Program-made: the position numbers and the translations under genes
Assembly (NCBI GenBank): GCA_965114465.1
Contig: CBCOYO010000026.1
Location: 1 to 29,838 of the forward strand
Direction: 5' to 3'
DNA: 29,838 nucleotides
Source of the DNA: COE1 sp965114465
GTDB taxonomy: Bacteria; Bacillota; Clostridia; Lachnospirales; Lachnospiraceae
In this document: in pieces, positions 13,906-22,485 of the stretch
How positions within the stretch are numbered: the first letter of the stretch is position 1
Layout: every line of letters begins with the position of its first letter
The notes under the pieces: generated by a model
What the model was told of the DNA's origin: nothing
The model's input: only the letters and a program-made list of their open reading frames with translations
Database searches by the model: none

Positions 13906-15816
13906 CTACTGTTCTGTTGAAATACCTACCGATACACGATAAACTTCCCATGCACCGCCAGCTTCACACTGCATTCTTGCACCCCACTTGGATACATCAT
14001 CACCGCATACTGCTGCTATCTGCTCATATGTTACTTGACATACACTTCCGTTATATGCCGCATAATTGCCATCTGTTCCATCTCCAACACGCATCCAGCC
14101 TGCTTCTGCATCCGGCATTACCAGCCACATATCACCGGTTTCGCTAGTATATGAAATCTCTACAACAGAGCCCGGCACAAGCGCATCTAAAATCTCTTGT
14201 GGCATATCAAAGCCCTCCTGCGCCCAGCCGTCGCCCTTGCAGGCAAAGCCCTCAAATTTTGTTAATTGATTTAGCGCTTTCATCTCTTGTTTTGTTCCAA
14301 CCTTTATGCCGTAAACTTCCCATGCACCACTTGCTTCACACTGCATCCGTGCGCCCCATTTCGATACATCTTCACCACATAACGCCGCAATCTGCTCATA
14401 TGTCAAATAACATTTTCCGCCGCTGCACACAGCATATACATCATTCGTACCATCTCCAACACGCATCCAGCCTGCTTCCGCATCTGGCATTACCAGCCAC
14501 ATATCCTTGTTCTCACTGCTGTAGGAAATTTCTACAACCGAACCGGGTACTAATGCGTCCAAGATTTCCTGCGGCATATCAAAGCCGTCTTGCGCCCAGC
14601 CGTCGCCTTTGCACGCAAAGCCTTCAAAATTAACACCACCAGCCGCTGCAATCGGATTTACCTTTTTTCCGACCTTTACAGAGCTGACTTCCCATGCGCC
14701 GCCTGCTTCACACTGCATCCGTGCGCCCCATTTGGATACATCATCACCACATAACGCCGCAATCTGCTCATATGTTACCTGTGCAATATTACCAGAATTA
14801 TTCAAGTAGGATGGATCTGCTTCCCCAGCCGCGCCAATACGCATCCAGCCGGCTTCCGCATCCGGCATTACCAGCCACATATCTCCTGTTTCACTGGTAA
14901 ACGCAATCTCTACAACCGCTCCTGGCACTAACGCATCCAAGATCTCTTGCGGCATATCAAAGCCTTCCTGTGCCCAGCCGTCGCCTTTGCAGGCAAAACC
15001 TTCAAAGTTTACAGCTCCAGTCACCGCATATAAGTTCGATCGGTCATCTCCTGTACTTACAGTTGCAAATTCTGCCGCTGTGTCTACGGGAAGCACATTC
15101 CCATCTGCATCTTTAAATACAATATTATCAATATAAAGGTTTGCCTGCGCAGCACCTTTTTTCATTGCATTATCTGTTTCAAGAGAAACAACGATCAAAT
15201 TCCCTTCTCCAAATGATTGATTATCTGGTACTGTATAGGTAGCTGTCTTAGGATTGCCGTCCGCCTTATAAATAGACCATGCCTCATAGTTTTTCGTNNN
15301 NNNNNNNCCAACAAAGACGTAGATATAACCCGAACACGCATTAAATTCTCCGTCTGGGTTTTCTGTTCCTATTGTTAGTTCCACTGTTTTAAGACTGGAT
15401 ACCTTATCTCCTAACAGTGCATCTGCTTGAATCCCCACATATGGTAATTTTCCCTGTGTTGTTACTTTCAGTGCTTTTGAACCGTTATAATCTTCTACTG
15501 AAAATACTGCGTCATCGGATGCTGCACTGGCTGTTTTATCATTTCCAACAAAGCCAAACAACCCATCTTCAAAATCAATACTTACGTTCCCTGCTGACGG
15601 TACACCAGATTCCTCTGCTGCACCGTTGTCTTCTGTACCTGCCTGCGCAGCCTCGCTCGAAACATTTTCATCAGAATTTTCACTCTGCGCCTCTGTACCT
15701 GTCTGCTGTGACACATTATCTGTGCTGGTACTTTGTGGTTCTTTGTTTCCGCAAGCCGTTAGGGATGCCCCCACTGCGGCAGTCATTAAAAATGCCATTA
15801 ATTTTTTTGCTTTCAA
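13906..15816 (-). CDS. Cell-surface lipoprotein with a CBM-like domain and three tandem carbohydrate-binding-like repeats
   Basis: Probably binds polysaccharide at the cell surface; no catalytic domain is visible. An ORF extends to 15912, but the TTG at 15816 is chosen because AAAGGAGGAGG lies 6 nt upstream and it gives a clean lipoprotein signal (LKAKKLMAFLMTAAVGASLTAC). That leaves about 636 residues. A Ser/Glu-rich spacer is followed by a beta-rich domain (SIDFEDGLFGFVG to ANLYIDNIVFKDADG) resembling CBM families with a terminal IDNI strand, such as CBM27. Three near-identical units of about 110 residues then follow, each with FEGFACKGDGWAQ, FDMPQEILDALVPG, DMWLVMPDAEAGWMR and KWGARMQCEA-GAWEV. 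A 10-N gap interrupts the first domain without breaking frame. Mannan is the likely ligand from context. Confidence 0.85.
   Translation of the reverse strand: MKAKKLMAFLMTAAVGASLTACGNKEPQSTSTDNVSQQTGTEAQSENSDENVSSEAAQAGTEDNGAAEESGVPSAGNVSIDFEDGLFGFVGNDKTASAASDDAVFSVEDYNGSKALKVTTQGKLPYVGIQADALLGDKVSSLKTVELTIGTENPDGEFNACSGYIYVFVXXXXTKNYEAWSIYKADGNPKTATYTVPDNQSFGEGNLIVVSLETDNAMKKGAAQANLYIDNIVFKDADGNVLPVDTAAEFATVSTGDDRSNLYAVTGAVNFEGFACKGDGWAQEGFDMPQEILDALVPGAVVEIAFTSETGDMWLVMPDAEAGWMRIGAAGEADPSYLNNSGNIAQVTYEQIAALCGDDVSKWGARMQCEAGGAWEVSSVKVGKKVNPIAAAGGVNFEGFACKGDGWAQDGFDMPQEILDALVPGSVVEISYSSENKDMWLVMPDAEAGWMRVGDGTNDVYAVCSGGKCYLTYEQIAALCGEDVSKWGARMQCEASGAWEVYGIKVGTKQEMKALNQLTKFEGFACKGDGWAQEGFDMPQEILDALVPGSVVEISYTSETGDMWLVMPDAEAGWMRVGDGTDGNYAAYNGSVCQVTYEQIAAVCGDDVSKWGARMQCEAGGAWEVYRVSVGISTEQ
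13918..15012 (-). repeat. Three tandem coding repeats (~375 bp period)
   Basis: The copies begin near 15012, 14634 and 14264, a period of about 125 codons. Protein identity is very high, while synonymous positions differ among copies, so the triplication is not recent and the protein sequence appears selected. Linkers between copies (NPIAAAG, EMKALNQ) and a short loop (AAGEADPSYLNNSG, GTNDVYAVCSGGK, GTDGNYAAYNGSV) vary most. Confidence 0.9.
15298..15307. other. Assembly gap (10 N) inside the repeat lipoprotein gene
   Basis: Ten N separate TTTTCGT from CCAACAAAG. The minus-strand frame is open and protein-like on both sides (GYIYVFVG before, TKNYEAWSIY after), so the missing length is consistent with 1 modulo 3. 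No flanking duplicate was seen here, unlike at the other gap. Confidence 0.99.
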
Positions 15817-15847
15817 CTTTTTCCTCCTCCTTTTACTGTTTTCGTAT

Positions 15848-16801
15848 TTATCCAACAATGCCGCTTCGTTCAACACCCTCAATAAAATACTTCTGCAACG
15901 CAATATAGACAATTAATATCGGCAGGATCACCAACAATATTCCCGCATATACATAAAGCTGCGATATTGTTGGATCTAAAATTTTATCTAGGTTGGAAAT
16001 TGTCGTCTGTAAAGAAGTAATTCGCTTGCTGATTACAATTTCCTGATTAATAAGAAACAGCTTAGAATAAAATGTATCGTTATACTGCCAAACCATAGAA
16101 AATATAGCGACAGTAATAACCGAAGGGATCGCATTTACCAGCATAATACGAAAATATGTATACCATGTGCTGGCACCATCTACAAATGCTGCTTCCTCAA
16201 TCTCTTTGGGAAGCCCTCTAAAAAACTGATTAAAAATATAGATATATAATCCAGAACGCAGTCCACATCCCAGTGCTGTCATAATATACATTGGCATCGG
16301 CGAAGACAGCAAATTCTTTGTTGATCCCGTAAGCATTGTACAAAGCCCCAGTGGATCAAATTTTGCAAACGTTACATAGATTGGAAGCATAATGGTATGT
16401 GCTGGAATAACAATCATTACTACCACACATCCAAACAACAGTTTTTTAAACGGAAAACTATATCTTGCAAATCCGTAGCCAACCATGGAACAAATTAAAA
16501 CCTGTATCGCCATTAAGCTCAAAGAATACAATAACGTTTTTCCTGCGGTCTTCCAATAATCCAAACGCAGTATCGCCAGCCTGTAGCGCTCTAAGGTCGG
16601 CGACTGTGGAAGCAGATACACCATTGGATTATAGACATCCGCATCCGAAAAGAAGGAATTCGAAACAATTCCTATTATCGGACTTAAAATCACATAACAT
16701 ATTCCAACAATAACAATTAGCTTGAAAAGAGAAACCAAGAAATTCTTTATTATGGATATTATTTTCTTTCTATCATTTTCCACCAACAATACTTTCCTCA
16801 C
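15848..16801 (-). CDS. Carbohydrate ABC transporter permease, CUT1 MalG/MsmG type
   Basis: Membrane subunit of the second importer in the long operon, 317 residues. It starts with GTG at 16801, which has AGGAG about 7 nt upstream. It has a charged N-terminus, a first membrane helix near residues 25-48, several further helices and the EAA-loop IEEAAFVDGASTWYTYFRIM in the cytoplasmic loop. The C-terminus ALQKYFIEGVERSGIVG is typical of MalG-like subunits. It follows the partner permease after 17 bp and precedes the repeat lipoprotein by 31 bp, so transcription and translation are linked. The substrate-binding partner is probably the lipoprotein at 12383-13840; this pairing is inferred from order. 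Confidence 0.92.
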   Translation of the reverse strand: MRKVLLVENDRKKIISIIKNFLVSLFKLIVIVGICYVILSPIIGIVSNSFFSDADVYNPMVYLLPQSPTLERYRLAILRLDYWKTAGKTLLYSLSLMAIQVLICSMVGYGFARYSFPFKKLLFGCVVVMIVIPAHTIMLPIYVTFAKFDPLGLCTMLTGSTKNLLSSPMPMYIMTALGCGLRSGLYIYIFNQFFRGLPKEIEEAAFVDGASTWYTYFRIMLVNAIPSVITVAIFSMVWQYNDTFYSKLFLINQEIVISKRITSLQTTISNLDKILDPTISQLYVYAGILLVILPILIVYIALQKYFIEGVERSGIVG

Positions 16802-16818
16802 AGTTTTTTCTCCTTTCC

Positions 16819-17727
16819 TTAATTATAATAGAAGGTACGCTTTTGGATGAAACCACATACCACAACCAAGATTAAGCACACAACTGCGGTGCTCACAAGA
16901 CTCATTACGGAACTTAACCCATAATTAATTTCTGAAAACGCTGTATCATATGCCATCTCTACAATATCCGACTCCGCAAAATTATCCACAACGGTATACA
17001 CAACATTTGTGATAATATGCGGCATTACCATTGGAAACGTAACTTTCCAAAACGTTTCGTACGCTGTCGCACCCTCAATCTTCGCAACCTCATACATAGA
17101 GCCAGGAATGGATTGCAATGCAGCAATAAAAATAATAATCTGCACACCAGAAGCACTGATAATATCATTAATCCGTTCCACCGCCGCCACAATATATTCC
17201 AGAACCGCCGATGGAAGACCCAGACTGCTGAACATTTCCACATAATACATCATATTGACGCCGCTTGCCGCTTCTGCCATTTCTGCGCTGCTTGCGCTTA
17301 ATCCGCCTGCCAGCATCTGACGACTCATTTCAATCGCTGCTGTTATCGCCGCAGAATTCATAATTACTGGCAGGAAGAAAATTGCCCTTACCAGCGTTCT
17401 GCCTTTAAACTTTTTGTTTAACAGCATTGCCATCAGCAAGCTGAAAAAAGTAATCAATGGCACATCAATCAGCATATTACCGACAGAAGTTGTCAGTACC
17501 TGTTTAAAACTCCCATGTGCACGGAACGCATAAAGGTAATTTTGGAGTCCTACAAACTTAGTATTGTAACCGCCGCCAACCGCTACCGAAATTTCCGAAA
17601 GCGAAAAATTAACAGTCATAATCAGGCTTCTTAAATAAAATACGATAAAGCCCACCAGCCAAGGCAAAATAAACAAAAATCCAGTAATACTTCTCTTTTT
17701 CATGAGGGACATTTTTTTATTATTCAC
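16819..17727 (-). CDS. Carbohydrate ABC transporter permease, CUT1 MalF/UgpA type
   Basis: Partner of the following permease, about 302 residues. An ATG at 17748 overlaps the upstream gene's end, but the GTG at 17727 follows GGAGGGGG by a normal spacing and is preferred. It lies one base after the stop of the DUF5696-like gene, a sign of translational coupling. Membrane helices start with RSITGFLFILPWLVGFIVFY. The EAA-like loop is MYEVAKIEGATAYETFWKVT. An extra segment of about 60 residues (MAEAASGVNMMYYVEMFSSL and neighbours) lies in the extracytoplasmic part before the fourth helix, longer than in the other two MalF-type subunits here, and may contact the unusual exoproteins. Confidence 0.9.
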   Translation of the reverse strand: MNNKKMSLMKKRSITGFLFILPWLVGFIVFYLRSLIMTVNFSLSEISVAVGGGYNTKFVGLQNYLYAFRAHGSFKQVLTTSVGNMLIDVPLITFFSLLMAMLLNKKFKGRTLVRAIFFLPVIMNSAAITAAIEMSRQMLAGGLSASSAEMAEAASGVNMMYYVEMFSSLGLPSAVLEYIVAAVERINDIISASGVQIIIFIAALQSIPGSMYEVAKIEGATAYETFWKVTFPMVMPHIITNVVYTVVDNFAESDIVEMAYDTAFSEINYGLSSVMSLVSTAVVCLILVVVCGFIQKRTFYYN

Positions 17728-17728
17728 A

Positions 17729-20311
17729 CTAAACCCCCTCCATTTCATAACTTCTTGCCGGAATTACTTTTCCGTCAGCTTCCGCATCCGTATCAGATGC
17801 ATTAATATAATAGATCACACCATTACTATACGTAATTTTCTTAACACCGCTATTATAAACTTGATGATCGGTTATTGTTTGACCACTTACATATTTCAGC
17901 GCGTTATTGACTTCCTGATAAATCGCCGTCGCATCTTCTTTCCAATTTTCATAGGTAGTTGCGTAGTACCGGTTTAAACCAGAATACTTCATTTTATTCG
18001 ATTCTTTCCATGTGAAAGTAAAATGCGGTGAAGCGCCTGTTTCGATAAGCTGCAATACAATATCTGTCTGGTCATAAACATCGCTTAAATTAATCGCCTT
18101 ACCTGTATAATTGATACTGCCATGTATCAGCATTTCATAAAATGGCACTTCCGTATCTACAATAAAATACTCATTTTGGCTAATTGGAGCATTAATAATA
18201 TCCTCTGAATAAGCAAATGTATAATCATTGCCGCCGCTTACCATTACATTCCTGCCAAGCCCATCAATTTTCTCAAACTGTGCTTTCACAATATTCATTG
18301 CCTGATTACGGTCAATTACTTCTGTCCGCTTTTTATCCGAATACAAGCTATCGCCCATATCACGCAGCGAAATACCAACATTTTCAATCTTTCCCATCTT
18401 CTCCACAAACTTGTCAACATAACGGACAAGAAACTTCGGTGATACCAAATTATATAAGGTTTCTTGGTAGCCCAAAGAAGAAGTTTGACGCAGAGTGGTC
18501 GGATTGAGCTGGCCAAATGCAGCAATATACCCACCGCCATAATAACGGGATGTTTCATAATTGTATTTATACCGCTTGGAAATAAAGGTTGCTTTCTGCA
18601 TTGCTGTATCTACATAAAGTTTCCCGCCATTCGCCGCAAGTTTGTTGTTTAATTCCTGCAATCCTTTTTTGCCGCCTAGTTTCCCTGTCACCTTTATCTT
18701 ATCTGGCACATCATGGTAATACCCGCCGTTAAACCATCCTTGATAATTCATTACCTGATTGGTAATTCCACCCGTTGCCAAATCATCGCTGATTTTTGCT
18801 GCCTCATCGAAAGTCGTCATTGGCTCAACATTCAGATACTGTACCCCGAGAAAATAATTTGTCAGTTTTACGCCGCCAATAATATCATAATAAAACGGAA
18901 TATCACCATCCGCATTATTTAGCGCAAGTTTACCTTCCTGCATTAGCCGGTTGCGATAATAATTCGCCATTGCTGCATAAGATGCATTTTCTTGTGTCAG
19001 AAACGTATATCGAATTGTGCAGTCTGCTGTATAATGGTTTGTTTCCAAAATCGGAAGTTCTGCCTCATTTCCTGTTGTTCCAAACATGGATAACCGATCC
19101 GTGCCTCGCAGAGAAAAAGTTGGATATACAAAATTATATTCATTGACTTTCCCAGCCACAGAAGCAGAAATTGACGCAAGGGACTGCCCATCTTCAACTG
19201 TTGCAAGGATTCCGCAATCGGGTCTGCTAATGCCAAACAACGCCATACGGATATCTTCTCCAATATCAATCACGGTATAATCCATTGCCAGTGCGTCAAT
19301 TCCATAGATAAACTGGCTATAATCCTCTGAAGACGTTTTACCATTATTAAAGTTAATTAAAGAACCTGAACCATTTGGAACCAGCATATAACCTTCTTCC
19401 TCTGCTCCGCCTGCACCCATATAACGCAGAAGCTGCACCCTGTAAATATATCCGCCGCCGTGTTCTTCTATAGAATCTGTCGGCAGTGTCACAACAAGAT
19501 TATCCTCTTCCAATCGATACTCAAGAGCCATTTTAAAGGTAATATTTACAGCATCTTCGACACCAGATGCCGCCATATCCTGTTCATAATCCTCCTGTGT
19601 ATAGCCTGCTCCTTCCAGATAACCAGCGATTCTTCTTAATGTTCCAGCACCTTTTCGTGCACCCTCCATTAATTCCAGCCAGCCATCCCCAATCGAACTT
19701 TCCACATAATTTGTGCGAATCCGTTTCGCATCCTTTTCATCCATTTTTGCTGTAAACTGTGTCAAACGTTCTTCAGTAATATAAACAGGAACAATTCCTG
19801 TTGGACTTGTCGTATCGCCAATTGTATAAATATAACGAATACCATTTTCCATTGCCTGCGCTTCCACCTGACCGTTTGCCGCTGACATAGAATAGGAATC
19901 ATAGGTAGAAGATGTTCTTGCTGAGTTAAAAAAGTCCACTACAAGCTGCGATTTTAAATAATTTTTATGTACTTGATTGGCAACAGTATCCTCCTCTGCA
20001 TCCTGCGGATTGGAATAAAACGTCTTGCCGTTTCTTTTATCGTATACAGCTACCTCTGCGGTCTTTGTATTGGTATAAAGCTTGAGATTTTGATTCTCAC
20101 ATACAAGCGCCATACCCTCCACATCGCTTTTGCTCTCTGTCACTGGAACAAACGCCGCCGCATTTTCATCATATTCAAAACCATAATCCTTCGTATAAGC
20201 CTTGTAGTCATCATAAAACTGATAACGTACCAGATAATTGCCCAGCCATGCCAATGCCGCCACGATTACAATGGAAAGCACGGCAATGATTATTTTCTTT
20301 TTTGTTTTCAT
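17729..20311 (-). CDS. DUF5696-like large membrane-anchored exoprotein, glycosidase-like fold suspected
   Basis: Function unknown. The 860-residue protein has one N-terminal membrane anchor (KKIIIAVLSIVIVAALAWLG, residues 5-24), and the rest should be outside the cell. The first half is beta-rich (LKLYTNTKTAEVAVYDKRNG, YMLVPNGSGSLINFNNGK). From about residue 470 it looks like a TIM-barrel enzyme region: IPFYYDIIGGVKLTNYF, VMNYQGWFNGGYYHDVPDKI, GGKLYVDTAMQ, GISLRDMGDSLYSDKK and a late FYEMLIHGSINYTGKAINLS. This order of motifs recalls GH101/GH129-type proteins; Asp651 and Asp654 in RDMGDS are candidate acidic residues, unproven. I recall similar proteins being annotated DUF5696 beside sugar permeases. 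ATG at 20311, GGGGG 10 nt upstream; it is coupled to the next permease. Confidence 0.7.
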   Translation of the reverse strand: MKTKKKIIIAVLSIVIVAALAWLGNYLVRYQFYDDYKAYTKDYGFEYDENAAAFVPVTESKSDVEGMALVCENQNLKLYTNTKTAEVAVYDKRNGKTFYSNPQDAEEDTVANQVHKNYLKSQLVVDFFNSARTSSTYDSYSMSAANGQVEAQAMENGIRYIYTIGDTTSPTGIVPVYITEERLTQFTAKMDEKDAKRIRTNYVESSIGDGWLELMEGARKGAGTLRRIAGYLEGAGYTQEDYEQDMAASGVEDAVNITFKMALEYRLEEDNLVVTLPTDSIEEHGGGYIYRVQLLRYMGAGGAEEEGYMLVPNGSGSLINFNNGKTSSEDYSQFIYGIDALAMDYTVIDIGEDIRMALFGISRPDCGILATVEDGQSLASISASVAGKVNEYNFVYPTFSLRGTDRLSMFGTTGNEAELPILETNHYTADCTIRYTFLTQENASYAAMANYYRNRLMQEGKLALNNADGDIPFYYDIIGGVKLTNYFLGVQYLNVEPMTTFDEAAKISDDLATGGITNQVMNYQGWFNGGYYHDVPDKIKVTGKLGGKKGLQELNNKLAANGGKLYVDTAMQKATFISKRYKYNYETSRYYGGGYIAAFGQLNPTTLRQTSSLGYQETLYNLVSPKFLVRYVDKFVEKMGKIENVGISLRDMGDSLYSDKKRTEVIDRNQAMNIVKAQFEKIDGLGRNVMVSGGNDYTFAYSEDIINAPISQNEYFIVDTEVPFYEMLIHGSINYTGKAINLSDVYDQTDIVLQLIETGASPHFTFTWKESNKMKYSGLNRYYATTYENWKEDATAIYQEVNNALKYVSGQTITDHQVYNSGVKKITYSNGVIYYINASDTDAEADGKVIPARSYEMEGV

Positions 20312-20328
20312 CCTCTGCTTTCCCCCTT

Positions 20329-20961
20329 TTAATTTCGAAATATAATTTCCGTATACAGACTGTAAAAGAAGTTATATATCTGATTTACCAAGTCTGTCAG
20401 CAAAAGGCATACGAAAATAATAATAAACATTGCAATAAACGTTAGGAACAATACTACAATCGTCTTTCCCAGTGTGTAATTATGTACCTGCATAATGCCA
20501 ATCAACGCGATTATCACAGAATAAGCAATTCCTGCGACAATAATCATAGTATAAAATGCTTCCTCATTATCTGCGATCCCTTGACTTAAAATGGTTGCTG
20601 GAACAATCGTTACAATCATTGGCACTAAAGAATAACCGACTGTAATCGCAATATCCATCAGCCGTCCCTCACCCTCCATTAAGCAGGTAATCGACCAGTT
20701 TCCCACACAGAACAATCCATAAAGCAGCAGTACTGCTGTCAACTCCCGCAGACTGTCCACGGTTCGGGGATCAACATCATTGACTACAAAGCTCGCTGTC
20801 ATTCTATTCATAGAGAAACAAATAGAAAACAAAATAACCATTACAATCGCGATAGGAACACTGCCCCGTCCTCTATGGCGGATTTCGTAAAAACCATCTG
20901 CTGGATGCGTCATTGTATAAAACATAAACTGCCACTTATCCTTGGAAAAATACTTTTTCAT
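20329..20961 (-). CDS. YIP1-family multi-pass membrane protein
   Basis: Role unknown. The 210-residue protein starts with a cytoplasmic amphipathic stretch (KDKWQFMFYTMTHPADGFYE) and has about five membrane helices, including SVPIAIVMVILFSICFSM, ELTAVLLLYGLFCVGNWSIT, GYSLVPMIVTIVPATIL and VVLFLTFIAMFIIIFVCLLL. The motif NWSITCLMEGEGRLMDIAIT between helices 2 and 3 is typical of the Yip1 domain. The ATG at 20961 directly follows the stop of the NHL gene, with GGAGGG inside that gene's end, so the two are tightly coupled. Bacterial Yip1 proteins have no settled role. Here the protein always travels between NHL and DUF5696 products, which suggests membrane assembly or anchoring of the complex. 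Confidence 0.8.
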   Translation of the reverse strand: MKKYFSKDKWQFMFYTMTHPADGFYEIRHRGRGSVPIAIVMVILFSICFSMNRMTASFVVNDVDPRTVDSLRELTAVLLLYGLFCVGNWSITCLMEGEGRLMDIAITVGYSLVPMIVTIVPATILSQGIADNEEAFYTMIIVAGIAYSVIIALIGIMQVHNYTLGKTIVVLFLTFIAMFIIIFVCLLLTDLVNQIYNFFYSLYTEIIFRN

Positions 20962-22452
20962 TTACAAAATCCCTCCTTCCGCCTTTTCACCTTTTCTCTT
21001 GCTGCGTACTTTGCCAAACACATAAATACCAACACAAATCACTACAATACCCGTTAACAGAAAATTCATATTATCCTTTAAAATTTCATTTCGATATCGT
21101 TTAAAAGCAATCGAGTAGTAATCTCTATTCATACCCAATTTTAAATACTTCATTGCACTCTTGTTGTCCCCTGCGGTTAAATACGCCTTACCAATACCCG
21201 TATTGGCAAGTTCGTTATTCTCATCTAACTTCAAGACCTCCTGCCATTTTGCAACAGCCAGTGTTTCATCTCCGTCATAGCGCAATGCTACTGCTTCATT
21301 AATTAAATTCCCATACCGCGTTTCAATAAAAGTTAAAATCTCTCCACGGTAGGAATCCAAAACCATCATGCGTTCACCACTTGACTCAATCGCTACCGGA
21401 ATTGTAAATGTTCCTGCCTGCGAACCCAGTCCGCCGAAAATATAAAGTAAATTCCCTTCACGGTCGTAAGTAAACACCCTTCCCCGCCTGCTGTCGAGAA
21501 TCGAATATATACCACTGTCCCTGTAAACCACGTCCACAATTGTAGATGGCCCACTGTACAGACTTGTTCCACCAATCAGCAAATCTCCGCCAAGATTTCC
21601 GCTAATCCCCTTTTTAATAACATCCTCGCCCTTAGGATTTAAGCGCCGCACTGCCTGCACACCTTCCGGATCGATATTGGAAGCATATACAAAACCCGCA
21701 CCATCCACGTCAATTCCTGTAAACTCTGTGGGAATAAAAAGCTGCTGTTTTGAACGTTCTTCCTTTGTCGCAAGTTTTCGCCAAAACTTCTCCCAAAGCG
21801 TAATCTGTACTTCAATCGTTCCAAAGAATCCAGTAAATTCTCCGGTTTCATCAAATACCATAATTCCCTCAAACATATTCCGCCCAATACAGTAAATTCG
21901 ATCTGCATAATCAACGCTTACTTTTAGCGGCGTAAAGACATAGCCCTCCTCCAAAATTTCAGAAGTCGGATTGTCAACGATTTTTACAAAACCGCCGTTC
22001 TCATTTAATACCACAATTCTCTTGTTCTCGGAATCAGCGATATAAAGTTCATTTTTCTCCGAAACCGCCACGCCATAAGGTGCTTTAAATGTATCTATCT
22101 GACCATCACGTTCAAATTCATCAATTACCTTAATCACATTTTTCATAGCGCTATCTAGTATTACGATACGGTTATTTCCTGTATCTGCCACATAGATCTT
22201 CCCATCCTGCGCCACACACATATCCTGTGGTGAGGAAAATGCACCAATCCCCAGATTCACACCGGAAACGCTTGTATCCGGCACATAAGCCGACGGCGTA
22301 AATACTGCATCTTCCCTATAATCATAATTATAGGTGTCATAGGGAAGCGAAGATGCCCGCACCGTTTCCCCGATACTCATTCCCAAAATCAGTATTGTCA
22401 AAACCAGCGCCGCTGCCCGCCTGCCCAATTTATGTTTTCTATTATTCTCCAT
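20962..22452 (-). CDS. Membrane-anchored NHL-repeat beta-propeller with TPR-like segment
   Basis: Function unknown, probably extracellular binding or scaffolding. The 496 residues begin with a signal or anchor helix (AAALVLTILILGMSIGETVR, 13-32). NHL repeats fill about residues 70-370, for example FSSPQDMCVAQDGKIYVADT with GNNRIVILD and FKAPYGVAVSEKNELYIADS with ENKRIVVL. They form a predicted six-bladed propeller. A TPR-like helical pair follows (LAVAKWQEVLKLDENNELAN, IGKAYLTAGDNKSAMKYLKL, about 395-445). A C-terminal membrane helix (MNFLLTGIVVICVGIYVFGK) and basic tail end the protein, placing the propeller outside. ATG at 22452 with AAAGGAGC upstream. Its position right after a permease pair and before YIP1 suggests a physical link to the transporter. 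Confidence 0.85.
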   Translation of the reverse strand: MENNRKHKLGRRAAALVLTILILGMSIGETVRASSLPYDTYNYDYREDAVFTPSAYVPDTSVSGVNLGIGAFSSPQDMCVAQDGKIYVADTGNNRIVILDSAMKNVIKVIDEFERDGQIDTFKAPYGVAVSEKNELYIADSENKRIVVLNENGGFVKIVDNPTSEILEEGYVFTPLKVSVDYADRIYCIGRNMFEGIMVFDETGEFTGFFGTIEVQITLWEKFWRKLATKEERSKQQLFIPTEFTGIDVDGAGFVYASNIDPEGVQAVRRLNPKGEDVIKKGISGNLGGDLLIGGTSLYSGPSTIVDVVYRDSGIYSILDSRRGRVFTYDREGNLLYIFGGLGSQAGTFTIPVAIESSGERMMVLDSYRGEILTFIETRYGNLINEAVALRYDGDETLAVAKWQEVLKLDENNELANTGIGKAYLTAGDNKSAMKYLKLGMNRDYYSIAFKRYRNEILKDNMNFLLTGIVVICVGIYVFGKVRSKRKGEKAEGGIL

Positions 22453-22485
22453 ATATTAACCATGCTCCTTTTTATACTTCACACC

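Noticed and set aside
15817..15912. N-terminal extension of the repeat lipoprotein (RCRSILLRVLNEAALL)
   Set aside because: It overlaps the permease end, would bury the lipoprotein signal, and the TTG at 15816 has a much stronger ribosome site.
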